NCBI RefSeq assembly: GCF_022288725.1
Contig: NZ_JAKNTA010000006.1
Location: 210,607 to 274,606, forward strand
Origin: Kitasatospora sp. A2-31
GTDB lineage: Bacteria > Actinomycetota > Actinomycetes > Streptomycetales > Streptomycetaceae
DNA length: 64,000 nt
Direction of reading: 5' to 3'
The position numbers and the translations under genes are program-made. Positions 1 to 9,333 of the stretch are shown here, piece by piece. Every line of letters begins with the position of its first letter. Position 1 is the stretch's first letter. The notes under the pieces are model-generated. The model searched no databases. It was not told where the DNA came from and saw only the letters and a program-made list of their open reading frames with translations.

Positions 1-2
1 CC

Positions 3-428
3 CGTGCCCTGGCGGCGGTCGCCCGCCGGGGCGGCCCGCTCGGCGTCCACCTCGCGGTCACCACCGGCCGCCCGGAGGAGAGCGCCGGCACCGAGGTCGA
101 CGACGCGGCCCTGCTCCGGATCGCCCTGCGCACGGACGACCCGGCCGACTCCGACCTGCTGATCCACCTCGGCGACGCCGCCTCGCTCGCCGAGGACACC
201 CCCGGCCGCGGCTACCTGCGGCTGCCGGACGGCGGCGTGACCGCCTTCCAGACCGCCCGGATCAGCGGCCGCATCCCCCGCACCGCGACGCTGCGGCCCA
301 CCGTCGTCGCCATAGAGCCGCTCCAGCTCGGCGCCCCGCCGGCCCGCCGGCCGGTCCGCGAGCTGGGCAACGGGCCGACCGACCTCGCCCTGCTCGCCAG
401 CGCCCTCCAGCGGGCGGCCAAGCACTGA
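3..428 (+). CDS. FtsK/SpoIIIE-type ATPase domain protein, C-terminal part
   Basis: This open reading frame enters from the left window edge and gives 141 residues before a TGA at 426-428. Its pattern resembles the last part of an FtsK/SpoIIIE motor ATPase: a beta strand with HLAVTTGRP, a stretch listing acidic and hydrophobic residues (RIALRTDD), then GRGYLRLPDGG and FQTARI, which in this family line the end of the ATPase core. The Walker motifs lie outside the window. In Streptomyces such proteins often carry an N-terminal FHA domain or belong to type VII secretion (EccC-like), but that cannot be judged here. The gene converges on gdhB. Confidence 0.6.
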   Translation, partial: RALAAVARRGGPLGVHLAVTTGRPEESAGTEVDDAALLRIALRTDDPADSDLLIHLGDAASLAEDTPGRGYLRLPDGGVTAFQTARISGRIPRTATLRPTVVAIEPLQLGAPPARRPVRELGNGPTDLALLASALQRAAKH

Positions 429-710
429 CGCCCGGGGTGGCACCACCACCGGCCGGCCCGGGGTGGCACCACCGGCCGGCCGCGCCGCCCGACGAACGTT
501 CGGGCGGCGGGGCGGGCGGCCGGACGGTCAGGAGCAAGTGCGTTCGGGGCTCGACCGGAACGAGGCCGGCCCGCCCTCGTGGGCGTGGTCGGCACGGCCG
601 TTGACCACCGGGACCGACTCCGGCCCCGGGGCGCCGTCGCCCGCGTCCCGTCCTCGGTACCGCACGCCGATACCGCACGCGGGTGCCGACAACGCGGGTA
701 CCGACAACGC
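429..710. other. Intergenic stretch between convergent genes, with short direct repeats
   Basis: No gene is supported here. The stretch holds two near-identical copies of a CCGGGGTGGCACCACC...GGCCGGCC unit at about 433-480, and at about 679-712 a repeated GCGGGT(G/A)CCGACAACGCGG unit. No promoter was recognised. The gdhB terminator follows at 711-744. Confidence 0.5.
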
Positions 711-744
711 GGCGGGGCCCGCGTCCGAAGACGCGGGCCCCGCC
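711..744 (-). terminator. Rho-independent-type hairpin downstream of gdhB
   Basis: A perfect 15-bp inverted repeat (arms 711-725 and 730-744) closes on a 4-base CGAA loop. It lies 18 bases beyond the gdhB stop codon on the minus strand. There is no clear U tract, as is common in Streptomyces terminators. Confidence 0.7.
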
Positions 745-761
745 GGTGGAGCCGACCGCCG

Positions 762-3700
762 TCAGCGCATCGAGCCGGTGCGCAGCAGGGTGCGGATGAC
801 GCGCATCGCGACCGAGAGGCTGGACAGCTCGTAGTTGTCCGAACCCCTTATGTCGTCGAGGGTGCTCTTGGCGCGGTTCAGCAGGGTGGCGTTGAGCTCC
901 GCCCAGGCGGTGTACCGCTCCTCGGGGGTGGCGCCCTCGGGGCCGCAGGCCAGGATGTCGGCGGTCAGGGCCGCGTGGGCCGCGAAGAGGTCCTCGCGGA
1001 TGGCGGCGCGGGCCATCGACGACCAGCGGTCGACCCGGGGCAGCTCGATGATGCGGTCGAGCAGGTGGGTGATCTGGAGGCGGTCGGCGAGGTCGTAGTA
1101 CAGCTCGGCGACCTCGGCGACGTCCTTGCCGGACCGGTCCGCGACCTCGGTGATGTCCAGGGTCGGGAAGGTCGAGGACAGGCCCGCGATCCGGGTGGCC
1201 AGGGCCTCCGGCACGCCGGCCGCGGCCAGCTCGTTGTAGACCGACTCGAACCACGCCAGGTCCTCGCCGCGCAGCGGCTTGGGCAGCGAGCCCCAGACCT
1301 GGTTCACCCGGTCGTGGAAGAACTCGATGGTGCCGGCGATGTCGAGCGGCTGGCGGCGGTTGTTGAGCATCCACCGGGTGGCGCGCTCGACGAGCCGGCG
1401 CGAGTGCAGGCGCATCTTGGTCTGGGCACGGGCCGGGACCACGTTGTCCAGGGCCTCGATCTCCGACCAGATCTCCTCCAGGCCGAAGACGGCCCGCGCG
1501 GCGGTGTGCGTCCGGGCGATCTCCTCGTACGTGGCGCCGGTCTCCTCCTTCAGCCGGAAGGCGAAGGTGCAACCACCGCGGTTGATCGTGTCGTTGACGA
1601 TCAGCGTGGTGATGATCTCGCGGCGCAGCGCGTGGTGGTCGATCGCGTCGGCGAACTTCGCCCGCAGCGCGCTCGGGAAGTACTCGTGCAGCGCGGTGCG
1701 GAAGTACGGGTCGTCGGGCAGCTCGGTGGCGAGCAGCTCGTCGGCCAGGGTGATCTTGGTGTACGCGAGCAGCACGGACAGCTCGGGCTGGGAGAGCCCG
1801 CGGCCGTTCTGCTGGCGCTCGCGGATCTGCCGCTCGGCGGGGAGGAACTCCAGGGCCCGGTCGAGCTGGCCGCCCGCCTCCAGGCGGTTGATCATCCGGG
1901 AGTGGACGTTGACCATGCTGTGCGCCTGGGCGACGGCGTTGGCCAGTACCACGTTCTGCGCGTAGTTGTTGCGCAGCACGAGGCGGCCGACCTCGTCGGT
2001 CATCTCCGCCAGCAGGGCGTTGCGCTGCTTGACCGTCATGTCGCCGTCGGCGACCACCTGGTTGAGCAGGATCTTGATGTTGACCTCGTGGTCCGAGGTG
2101 TCCACGCCGGCCGAGTTGTCGATGGCGTCGGTGTTGACCCAGCCGCCGGTGCCCTGCGGGCCGCCGGAGGCCGCGTACTCGATGCGGCCCAGCTGGGTGC
2201 AGCCGAGGTTGCCGCCCTCGCCGATGACCCGGGCCCGCACCTGCTCGCCGTTGACGCGGATGGCGTCGTTGGCCTTGTCGCCGACCTCGGCGTTGGTCTC
2301 GGCCGCGGCCTTGACGTAGGTGCCGATGCCGCCGTTCCAGAACAGGTCGACGGGCGCCTGCAGGATCGCCCTCATCAGCTCGGCCGGGGTGAGGCGGGCG
2401 TCCTCGATGCCCAGCGCGGCCCGGACCTGCGGGCTGAGCTGGATCGACTTGGCGCTGCGCGGGAAGACGCCGCCGCCCGCGGAGATCAGCGACTTGTCGT
2501 AGTCGTCCCAGGAGCTGCGCGGCAGCTCGAAGAGCCGGCGGCGCTCGGCGTAGGAGACGGCCGCGTCCGGGTTCGGGTCGAGGAAGATGTGCCGGTGGTC
2601 GAAGGCCGCGACCAGGCGGATGTGCTCGCTGAGCAGCATGCCGTTGCCGAACACGTCACCGGACATGTCGCCGATGCCGACCACCGTGAAGTCCTCGGTC
2701 TGGGTGTCGACGCCCAGCTCGCGGAAGTTGCGCTTGACCGACTCCCACGCACCGCGGGCGGTGATGCCCATGCCCTTGTGGTCGTAGCCGGCCGAGCCGC
2801 CGGAGGCGAACGCGTCGCCCAGCCAGAAGCCGTACGACTCGGCGACACCGTTGGCGATGTCGGAGAAGGTCGCGGTGCCCTTGTCGGCGGCGACGACCAG
2901 GTAGGTGTCGTCCTCGTCGTGGCGGACCACGTCGGCCGGGTGGACGACCTCTCCGCCGACCAGGTTGTCGGTGATGTCGAGCAGCGCGGAGATGAAGGTC
3001 TTGTAGGACGCGATGCCCTCGGCCAGCCAGGCGTCGCGGTCCACCGACGGGTCCGGCAGCTGCTTGGCGACGAAGCCGCCCTTGGCGCCGACCGGCACGA
3101 TGACGGTGTTCTTCACCATCTGCGCCTTGACCAGGCCGAGGATCTCGGTGCGGAAGTCCTCGCGCCGGTCGGACCAGCGCAGACCGCCGCGCGCGACCTT
3201 GCCGAAGCGCAGGTGCACGCCCTCGACCTGCGGCGAGTAGACCCAGATCTCGAACGCCGGGCGCGGGGCCGGCAGGTCCGGGATGGCCTTCGGGTCGAAC
3301 TTCATGGACACGTAGGAGTGCCACTCGCCGGAGTCACCCGTGTGCTGGAAGAAGTTGGTGCGCAGGGTGGCCTTGATGAGGTGCAGGAAGGAGCGCAGGA
3401 TGCGGTCCTCGTCCAGCGAGACGACCTCGTCCAGCGCGCCGGCCAGCTCCTCGAGGATGCCCTCGGTCAGCTCGGCGGCGCCCTGCTGGTGGCTGGGGCT
3501 CAGCCGGGCCTCGAACAGGTTGACCAGCAGGCGGGTGGTGTGGGTGTTGTTGCGGAGCGCGTCCTCCATGTAGTCCTGGGAGAACGTGGAGCCCGCCTGG
3601 CGCAGGTACTTGGCGTACGCGCGCAGCATCATCGCCTGGCGCCAGGTCAGCCCGGCGGTCAGGACCAGCTCGTTGAAGCCGTCGTTCTCGGCCTTGCCGG

Positions 3701-5711
3701 TCCAGGTGGCGGCGAAGGTCTCCTGGAAACGCTCGCGCGCCTCGTCGGTGAGCTCGGTGGCCTCGCGCAGCTTCAGGCCGAAGTCGTAGACCCAGGCGGT
3801 GGTGCCGTCCGCGCGGGTCAGCGCGTACGGGTGCTCGTCGAGCACCTCGACGCCCAGGCGCTGCAGGACCGGCAGGACCTCGGTGAGCGAGATCGGGCCG
3901 CCGACCCGGTAGATCTTGAAGCGGCGCTCGTCGTCGCCGGCGCCGACCGGCTGGTACAGGTTGAGCCGGAAGTCGCCCTCGCCGTGCAGCGACTCGATCT
4001 GCTTGATGTCCGCCACGGCGGTGCGCGCGGTGAAGTCGGCGCGGTAGCCGTCGGGGAAGGCGTTGCCGTACTTGCGGGACAGCTCGGCGGCCTTCTCCTC
4101 GCCCAGCTCCAGGTGCAGCTGGTCGTTGAAGCCGTCCATCCAGAACCGGGCGGCCTCGGCCAGCTTGGCCTCGATCCGCTCGATCTCGGCGTCGGTCAGG
4201 TGCGGCAGCTCGCTGCCGGGGGTGACCCGGACGACGAAGTGCAGACGGGTCAGCACCGACTCCGTCGACCAGACCGTGTAGTCGATCGAGGCGCCGTTGA
4301 GCTCCTGCATCAGGATGTCCATGAGGCGCAGCCGGATGCGGGTGGTGTAGCGGTCGCGCGGCAGGTAGACCAGCGCGGAGAAGTAGCGGCCGTACTCGTC
4401 CTGGCGCAGGAACAGCCGCAGCCGGCGGCGCTCCTGCAGGTAGAGGACGCTGGTGGCGATCTGGAGCAGCTCGTCGGCCGCGGTCTGGAAGATCTCGTCC
4501 CGGGGGAAGGTCTCCAGGATCTGCAGCAGGTCGCGGCCGTCGTGGCTCTCGGTGGAGAAGCCGGACTGGGCGATGACGTCCTGGACCTTGCGGCGCACGA
4601 CCGGGATGCGGCTGACCGACTCGGTGTAGGCGGCGGCCGAGAAGAGGCCCAGGAAGCGGCGCTCGCCGACGACCTCGCCGTTGGCGTCGAACTTCTTCAC
4701 GCCGACGTAGTCGAGGTAGGCCGGGCGGTGCACGGTGGCACGGCTGTTGGCCTTGGTGAGGACGAGCAGCTTCTTCTCGTGGGCCTTGGCGCGCACCGGC
4801 GCGGAGAGCCGGCCGAAGGCCTCGCTGACCGGGTGGTGGTCGTCGTCGTGGCTGAGCGGGTCGGAGCGCAGGATGCCGAGGCCGGTGCCGGCCACGGCCT
4901 TCAGGACCTCCTCGCCCTCGTGCTCGACCAGGTCGTACTCGCGGTAGCCGAGGAAGGTGAAGTGGTCGTCGGCGAGCCAGCGCATCAGCTCCCAGGCCTC
5001 GCCGACCTCCTGCTCGGGCAGGCCGGCCGGGGGCTGCTCGGCCAGCTCGTCGGCCATGCGCAGCGCGGAGTCGCGCATCTTGCCCCAGTCCTCGACGACC
5101 TCGCGGACGTCGCCGAGCACGCGGCGCAGGTTGGCCTCGATCGAGCGGAGGTCCTCGCGGTCCGTCTCGCGGTCGATCTCGATGTGCATCCACGACTCGA
5201 CGATGGCGTCGGCGGGCCACTCCGCGCCGGCGGCCTTGCTGCGGGCGCAGGCGTCGATGTCCAGGATCTCCAGCAGCTTGCCGGTGATGTCACGGCGGAC
5301 GACCAGCTGGGGGTGGATCACGATGTGGATCGCACGGTCCTGGCGGGACAGCTCGTTGGTGACCGAGTCGACCAGGAACGGCATGTCGTCGGTGACGACC
5401 TCGACCACGGTGTGGCCGCAGGACCAGCCGTTCTCCTCCACCGAGGGGGTGTGCACCCGCACCTCGGCGGTGCCCTGCGGGCGCTTGAGCCCGAGACGGT
5501 AGTGCGAGGCGGCCGCGCCGTACACGTCGACCGGGTCGTGGCCGACCAGGTCCTCGGGCGCGGTGTGGAGGTAGTAGTGGTGCAGGTACGCGGTCAGAGC
5601 GCCGTTGCTCAGGCCCTCCCCCGGCGCCGCTCCCCCCACCTGGCTGTTCTCAGCGGCTGCTGCTGCCTTCGTGAGCAGTTCGGCCTTGGCTGCGTCCAGC
5701 TTGGTCTGCAT
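762..5711 (-). CDS. gdhB: NAD-specific glutamate dehydrogenase, large type (1649 aa)
   Basis: Oxidatively deaminates glutamate to 2-oxoglutarate with NAD+, feeding glutamate into the TCA cycle. The product has the length and layout of the 180-kDa class: a long N-terminal regulatory part with ACT-like segments, then the catalytic domain from about residue 830 (GGLRWSDRREDFRTEI, QMVKNTVIVPVGAKGG) and the nucleotide-binding segment around VVGIGDMSGDVFGNGM. The ATG at 5711 is preceded by CAGGAG about 9 bases upstream. A longer in-frame reading to 5975 exists but lacks a ribosome-binding site and crosses the probable promoter. It follows pruA on the same strand, so the two genes form a proline-to-glutamate-to-2-oxoglutarate route. 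The frame is intact. Confidence 0.96.
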   Translation of the reverse strand: MQTKLDAAKAELLTKAAAAAENSQVGGAAPGEGLSNGALTAYLHHYYLHTAPEDLVGHDPVDVYGAAASHYRLGLKRPQGTAEVRVHTPSVEENGWSCGHTVVEVVTDDMPFLVDSVTNELSRQDRAIHIVIHPQLVVRRDITGKLLEILDIDACARSKAAGAEWPADAIVESWMHIEIDRETDREDLRSIEANLRRVLGDVREVVEDWGKMRDSALRMADELAEQPPAGLPEQEVGEAWELMRWLADDHFTFLGYREYDLVEHEGEEVLKAVAGTGLGILRSDPLSHDDDHHPVSEAFGRLSAPVRAKAHEKKLLVLTKANSRATVHRPAYLDYVGVKKFDANGEVVGERRFLGLFSAAAYTESVSRIPVVRRKVQDVIAQSGFSTESHDGRDLLQILETFPRDEIFQTAADELLQIATSVLYLQERRRLRLFLRQDEYGRYFSALVYLPRDRYTTRIRLRLMDILMQELNGASIDYTVWSTESVLTRLHFVVRVTPGSELPHLTDAEIERIEAKLAEAARFWMDGFNDQLHLELGEEKAAELSRKYGNAFPDGYRADFTARTAVADIKQIESLHGEGDFRLNLYQPVGAGDDERRFKIYRVGGPISLTEVLPVLQRLGVEVLDEHPYALTRADGTTAWVYDFGLKLREATELTDEARERFQETFAATWTGKAENDGFNELVLTAGLTWRQAMMLRAYAKYLRQAGSTFSQDYMEDALRNNTHTTRLLVNLFEARLSPSHQQGAAELTEGILEELAGALDEVVSLDEDRILRSFLHLIKATLRTNFFQHTGDSGEWHSYVSMKFDPKAIPDLPAPRPAFEIWVYSPQVEGVHLRFGKVARGGLRWSDRREDFRTEILGLVKAQMVKNTVIVPVGAKGGFVAKQLPDPSVDRDAWLAEGIASYKTFISALLDITDNLVGGEVVHPADVVRHDEDDTYLVVAADKGTATFSDIANGVAESYGFWLGDAFASGGSAGYDHKGMGITARGAWESVKRNFRELGVDTQTEDFTVVGIGDMSGDVFGNGMLLSEHIRLVAAFDHRHIFLDPNPDAAVSYAERRRLFELPRSSWDDYDKSLISAGGGVFPRSAKSIQLSPQVRAALGIEDARLTPAELMRAILQAPVDLFWNGGIGTYVKAAAETNAEVGDKANDAIRVNGEQVRARVIGEGGNLGCTQLGRIEYAASGGPQGTGGWVNTDAIDNSAGVDTSDHEVNIKILLNQVVADGDMTVKQRNALLAEMTDEVGRLVLRNNYAQNVVLANAVAQAHSMVNVHSRMINRLEAGGQLDRALEFLPAERQIRERQQNGRGLSQPELSVLLAYTKITLADELLATELPDDPYFRTALHEYFPSALRAKFADAIDHHALRREIITTLIVNDTINRGGCTFAFRLKEETGATYEEIARTHTAARAVFGLEEIWSEIEALDNVVPARAQTKMRLHSRRLVERATRWMLNNRRQPLDIAGTIEFFHDRVNQVWGSLPKPLRGEDLAWFESVYNELAAAGVPEALATRIAGLSSTFPTLDITEVADRSGKDVAEVAELYYDLADRLQITHLLDRIIELPRVDRWSSMARAAIREDLFAAHAALTADILACGPEGATPEERYTAWAELNATLLNRAKSTLDDIRGSDNYELSSLSVAMRVIRTLLRTGSMR

Positions 5712-5889
5712 GACTTCTTGGCTCCTGTCGCGCGCCGTTGCGTGACTCGGTGGTGTGTGGATGTGCACCGCCGGGTCTTCCGCAATCCTGCCGCACCGAC
5801 CGACTGAAAGACTTCCATGGCACGCATGAAATGCCTCTTCAGCGGGTAGGACGAGACATTCGGCCTGCAGCCACCCGACGACGCCAGCC

Positions 5890-5918
5890 AGCCTAACCGG
5901 AGGAATCCAAGGTGTCAG
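5890..5918 (-). promoter_or_regulatory. Probable HrdB-type promoter of gdhB
   Basis: On the minus strand CTGACA (5913-5918) and TAGGCT (5890-5895) are separated by 17 bases, one mismatch from TTGACA and a good Streptomyces -10. Transcription would start near 5883, leaving an untranslated leader of about 170 bases before the ATG at 5711. Nothing else was recognised in the gap 5712-6041. Confidence 0.55.
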
Positions 5919-6041
5919 GGGACAGGGAGGCACAATCCTGCAGGAAGATCCGTCCGTCCTGGACACCGTGTCCAAACCCGCCGGTCATGTTCGCCGTCGG
6001 CTTCGCCACCAGCGGCAACGCCCCGCCCCCCGCCGGGCCGG

Positions 6042-7673
6042 TCACCCCATGTGCGGGTAGCCGTACGAGGTCGGCGGGACGAAGGTCTCCTTGATCGAGC
6101 GGGCGGAGGTCCAGCGGAGCAGGTTCTGCGCCGCGCCGGCCTTGTCGTTGGTGCCCGAGGCCCGGCCGCCGCCGAACGGCTGCTGGCCGACCACCGCGCC
6201 GGTCGGCTTGTCGTTGATGTAGAAGTTGCCCGCGGTGAACCGCAGTGCCTCCACCGCCTGGGCGATCGCGTACCGGTCCTGGGCGATCACCGACCCGGTC
6301 AGCCCGTAGGGCGCCCCGCCGTCGACCCGGCCGAGCACGTCCTCCCAGCGCGAGTCCTCGTAGACGTGCACGGCGAGGATGGGCCCGAAGTACTCGGTCC
6401 GGAACATCTCGTTGCGGTGGTCGGAGGAGACCAGCACGGTCGGGCGGACGAACCAGCCGATCGCGTCGTCGTACTGGCCGCCGGCCGCCAGCTCCACCGT
6501 CGGGTCGCTCTTCGCGCGGTCGATCGCGTCCCGGTTCTTCTCGAAGGCCCGCCGGTCGATCAGCGCGCCCATAAAGTTCGAGAAGTCGGTGACGTCCCCG
6601 ACGGCCAGCGCGTCCACCTCGGCCAGGAAGTCGTCCTTGATCCGCTGCCACACGCTGCGCGGCAGGTAGGCACGGGAGAGCGCCGAGCACTTCTGGCCCT
6701 GGTACTCGAAGGCGCCGCGGACCAGGGCGGTCCGCAGGATGTCCGGGTCGGCCGAGCGGTGGGCCAGCAGGAAGTCCTTGCCGCCGGTCTCGCCGACGAT
6801 CCGCGGGTACGTCCGGTAGCCGGCGATGTTGGCGCCGACGGTCTGCCAGAGCGACTGGAAGGTGGCGGTGGAACCGGTGAAGTGCAGCCCGGCCAGGGCC
6901 GGGTCGGCGAGCGCCACCGCGGAGAGCTGCAGCCCGTCGCCGGTCACCAGGTTGATCACGCCGGGCGGCAGGCCGGCCGCCTCCAGCAGCCGCATCAGGT
7001 GGTGCGCGGCCAGCGTCTGGGTCGGCGCGGGCTTCCAGACCACGGTGTTGCCCATCAGCGCGGGCGCCGTCGGCAGGTTGCCGGCGATGGCGGTGAAGTT
7101 GAACGGGGTGATCGCGTAGACGAAGCCCTCCAGCGGGCGGTGGTCCATCCGGTTCCACACCCCCGGCGAGGAGACCGGCTGGTCGGCCAGGATCCGCCGG
7201 GCGAAGTCGACGTTGAACCGCCAGAAGTCGATCAGCTCGCAGGCGGCGTCGATCTCGGCCTGCTGCACCGTCTTGGACTGACCGAGCATGGTGGCCGCGT
7301 TCAGCGTCTCGCGCCAGGGCCCGGCGAGCAGGTCGGCAGCGCGCAGGAAGACCGCGGCCCGGTCGTCGAAGGAGAGCGAGCGCCACTCCCGCCCGGCCGC
7401 CAGCGCCGCGTCCACCGCCGCCCGGGCGTCCTCCCGGGTGGCGTTGCCGAGGACACCGAGCTTGGCCGCGTGGTGGTGCGGCTGGACGACGTCGATCCGC
7501 TCGCCGCCGCCGAAGCGCTGCTCGCCGCCGATGGTCATCGGCAGCGGGATCTGCTCGGCCGCCAGCTCGTCCAGCCGGCGCACCAGCCGGGCCCGCTCCG
7601 GGCTACCGGGCGCGTAGCCCCGCACCGGCTCGTTGCCCGGGGTCGGGACCTGGGTGACTGCGTCGATGGGCAT
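6042..7673 (-). CDS. pruA: L-glutamate gamma-semialdehyde dehydrogenase (P5C dehydrogenase)
   Basis: Oxidises glutamate-5-semialdehyde (from proline via P5C) to glutamate with NAD+. The 543-residue product is a full-length aldehyde dehydrogenase of the PruA family: ITPFNFTAIAGNLP in the cofactor-binding half, the general base in GETGGKDF (about residue 295), the nucleophilic cysteine in GQKCSALSR (about residue 327) and the C-terminal PFGGGRASGTNDKAG segment. The ATG at 7673 has a purine-rich GAGGAGAG upstream. The proline dehydrogenase partner is not in the window. Downstream gdhB would consume the glutamate formed. Confidence 0.96.
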   Translation of the reverse strand: MPIDAVTQVPTPGNEPVRGYAPGSPERARLVRRLDELAAEQIPLPMTIGGEQRFGGGERIDVVQPHHHAAKLGVLGNATREDARAAVDAALAAGREWRSLSFDDRAAVFLRAADLLAGPWRETLNAATMLGQSKTVQQAEIDAACELIDFWRFNVDFARRILADQPVSSPGVWNRMDHRPLEGFVYAITPFNFTAIAGNLPTAPALMGNTVVWKPAPTQTLAAHHLMRLLEAAGLPPGVINLVTGDGLQLSAVALADPALAGLHFTGSTATFQSLWQTVGANIAGYRTYPRIVGETGGKDFLLAHRSADPDILRTALVRGAFEYQGQKCSALSRAYLPRSVWQRIKDDFLAEVDALAVGDVTDFSNFMGALIDRRAFEKNRDAIDRAKSDPTVELAAGGQYDDAIGWFVRPTVLVSSDHRNEMFRTEYFGPILAVHVYEDSRWEDVLGRVDGGAPYGLTGSVIAQDRYAIAQAVEALRFTAGNFYINDKPTGAVVGQQPFGGGRASGTNDKAGAAQNLLRWTSARSIKETFVPPTSYGYPHMG

Positions 7674-7905
7674 CGCGGCTCTCGCTCTCCTCGCCGGGGT
7701 GGGCTGGCGTCAATCCAGCCTGACGAGGGAAGGGCCGGTTCGCCCGCTCAGACACGCCACCGGTGGACGTGGCCCGCGCCACGTCGACCGGTCCGCGCCG
7801 CCGCGGCAAGGGGCCCGGCAGCGGCCCGGCGGGGCGCTGACGGGCTCCCTGCCGGGCCCTGAAGGCTGGGGCCGGGCGCTGCCGGGCGCTCCCGGGCACT
7901 ACGGC

Positions 7906-8562
7906 TCAGCCGGCGATCCGCCCCGCCAGCTCGACCGCCTCGGCCAGGCTGTCCACCACCGGCACACCGACCGGCTCCAGCTTCTCCCGGGTGTGCGAGC
8001 CGCCGGTGTACAGCACGGCGTGCGCGCCCGCGTGCAGCGCCGCCAGCGCGTCGTCCGCGGCGTCGCCGATCAGCACCGTCCGGGCCGGGTCCACGTGCTC
8101 GCCGAGCGCGGCCAGGTGCCGGGTGAGGTGCTCCGCCTTCTGCCCGCCGGACGGGCCGCTGCGCCCGTCGACCCGCAGGAAGTGGCCGGTCAGCCCGAAG
8201 CCGTCGACGACCGGCACCAGCTTCTCGTGCTCGTACATCGACAGCAGCGACTGGCTGTGGCCGGCCGCCCGCCAGCCGGCCAGCAGCTCCAGCACTCCGT
8301 CGGTCAGCCCGCAGGCCGCGCTCAGCTCCCGGTAGCGCTCGTGGAAGGCGTCGTCCAGGAGCAGCCACTCGGCCTCGGAGGGCAGCCGGCCGAGCAGCCG
8401 CTGGTAGAAGCGGGGGATCGGGATCTCGTACTGCTCCCGGTACTCCTGCAAGGTCATCGGCCCGATGCCGATGGTCGCGAACGCGGCGTTGCTCGCTCCG
8501 AGCACCGCCTCCATGTCGTGGAAGAGCGTCCCGTTCCAGTCCCAGACGATATGAGTGCGCAC
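7906..8562 (-). CDS. HAD-superfamily phosphatase (phosphoglycolate phosphatase-like)
   Basis: The protein opens with VRTHIVWDWNGTLFHDM, a motif I in which the catalytic aspartates are spaced as D-W-N, and contains the C-terminal motif IGDAADDALAALHAGAH that binds Mg2+. A helical cap lies between. The predicted length is 218 residues, normal for Gph-like HAD enzymes. The GTG at 8562 is chosen because the family begins just before the motif; a GTG at 8589 adds nine residues and neither has a convincing Shine-Dalgarno sequence. Substrate is unknown. Confidence 0.85.
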   Translation of the reverse strand: MRTHIVWDWNGTLFHDMEAVLGASNAAFATIGIGPMTLQEYREQYEIPIPRFYQRLLGRLPSEAEWLLLDDAFHERYRELSAACGLTDGVLELLAGWRAAGHSQSLLSMYEHEKLVPVVDGFGLTGHFLRVDGRSGPSGGQKAEHLTRHLAALGEHVDPARTVLIGDAADDALAALHAGAHAVLYTGGSHTREKLEPVGVPVVDSLAEAVELAGRIAG

Positions 8563-8636
8563 GGAGGGAACGGTAACCCCGTCCGTCACCCGACCGGTAG
8601 GACGGGGCTCACCCCGCCGCGGGCCGGGGCCGCGGC

Positions 8637-9146
8637 TCAGGCCAGCAGCGCGGGGATCTCCTGGGTGGCGAACCAGAGCAGCTCGTGGTCCTCGGCGCCG
8701 TCCACGGTGAACTGGGCGTCCTGGTCACCCGCGTCCGCCCGGGCGACCGCCTCGACCGCCGCCGCGACGTCCGCGACCACGTCCGGGTCGGAGACGTCCG
8801 CGTGCACGGCCGCCGCCTTGGCCAGCGGCACCGGGCCGGCCAGCACCACGCGGCCGAGCGAGGCCTGGTCCTGGTACTCGTCGCCGGGGAACGGCTTCAC
8901 CGCGGAGTCCGCGACGTCCAGGGCCACCACGACCCGGCGGCGCGGCGCCTGCGGGTCGGTGGCCAGCAGCCGCAGCGAGGACTGGGCGGCCCGGTTGAGC
9001 GCCGCGTACTCCAGCTCCTCGATGTCGTCGCTGACGTACCACTCGCGCAGGGCGGGGGTGACGGCGTACGCCGCGGTCTGGTCCAGGGCGCCGCCCGGGT
9101 GCGCCGCCGCCAGGCCGGTCAGGGTGGTGGGCACGTACACGCGCAT
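8637..9146 (-). CDS. DUF6912 family protein
   Basis: A 169-residue soluble protein starting MRVYVPTTLTGLA and ending QEIPALLA. It matches, from memory, a small actinobacterial family (DUF6912) without assigned function. It is alanine- and valine-rich with acidic patches (EELEYAALNRAAQ; VDGAEDHELLWF) and has no signal peptide or membrane helix. The ATG at 9146 is followed at once by the conserved N terminus. It sits between the HAD phosphatase and the patatin gene, all on the minus strand. Confidence 0.75.
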   Translation of the reverse strand: MRVYVPTTLTGLAAAHPGGALDQTAAYAVTPALREWYVSDDIEELEYAALNRAAQSSLRLLATDPQAPRRRVVVALDVADSAVKPFPGDEYQDQASLGRVVLAGPVPLAKAAAVHADVSDPDVVADVAAAVEAVARADAGDQDAQFTVDGAEDHELLWFATQEIPALLA

Positions 9147-9333
9147 CGGTGGCACTCTCCGGTTCGTCCAGCGGCACAGCTTCCAGCGCCCCAAGAATAA
9201 GCCGCACGAGGGCGCTCGTGATCACCGTTCGGCGCATACCCGCGCCGTGCGCGCCGGGCGTGCGACCGTTCGCCGTACGCCGTACGCCGCCGGGGCACGG
9301 CCCCGGTCCGGGCCGGGCCGCCCCCGAACCCCG

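Noticed and set aside
579..5807. Very long open frame on the plus strand opposite gdhB (1742 codons)
   Set aside because: It is the antisense shadow of gdhB in a GC-rich gene; composition is Val/Leu/Arg-rich repeats without any family resemblance and no ribosome-binding site.
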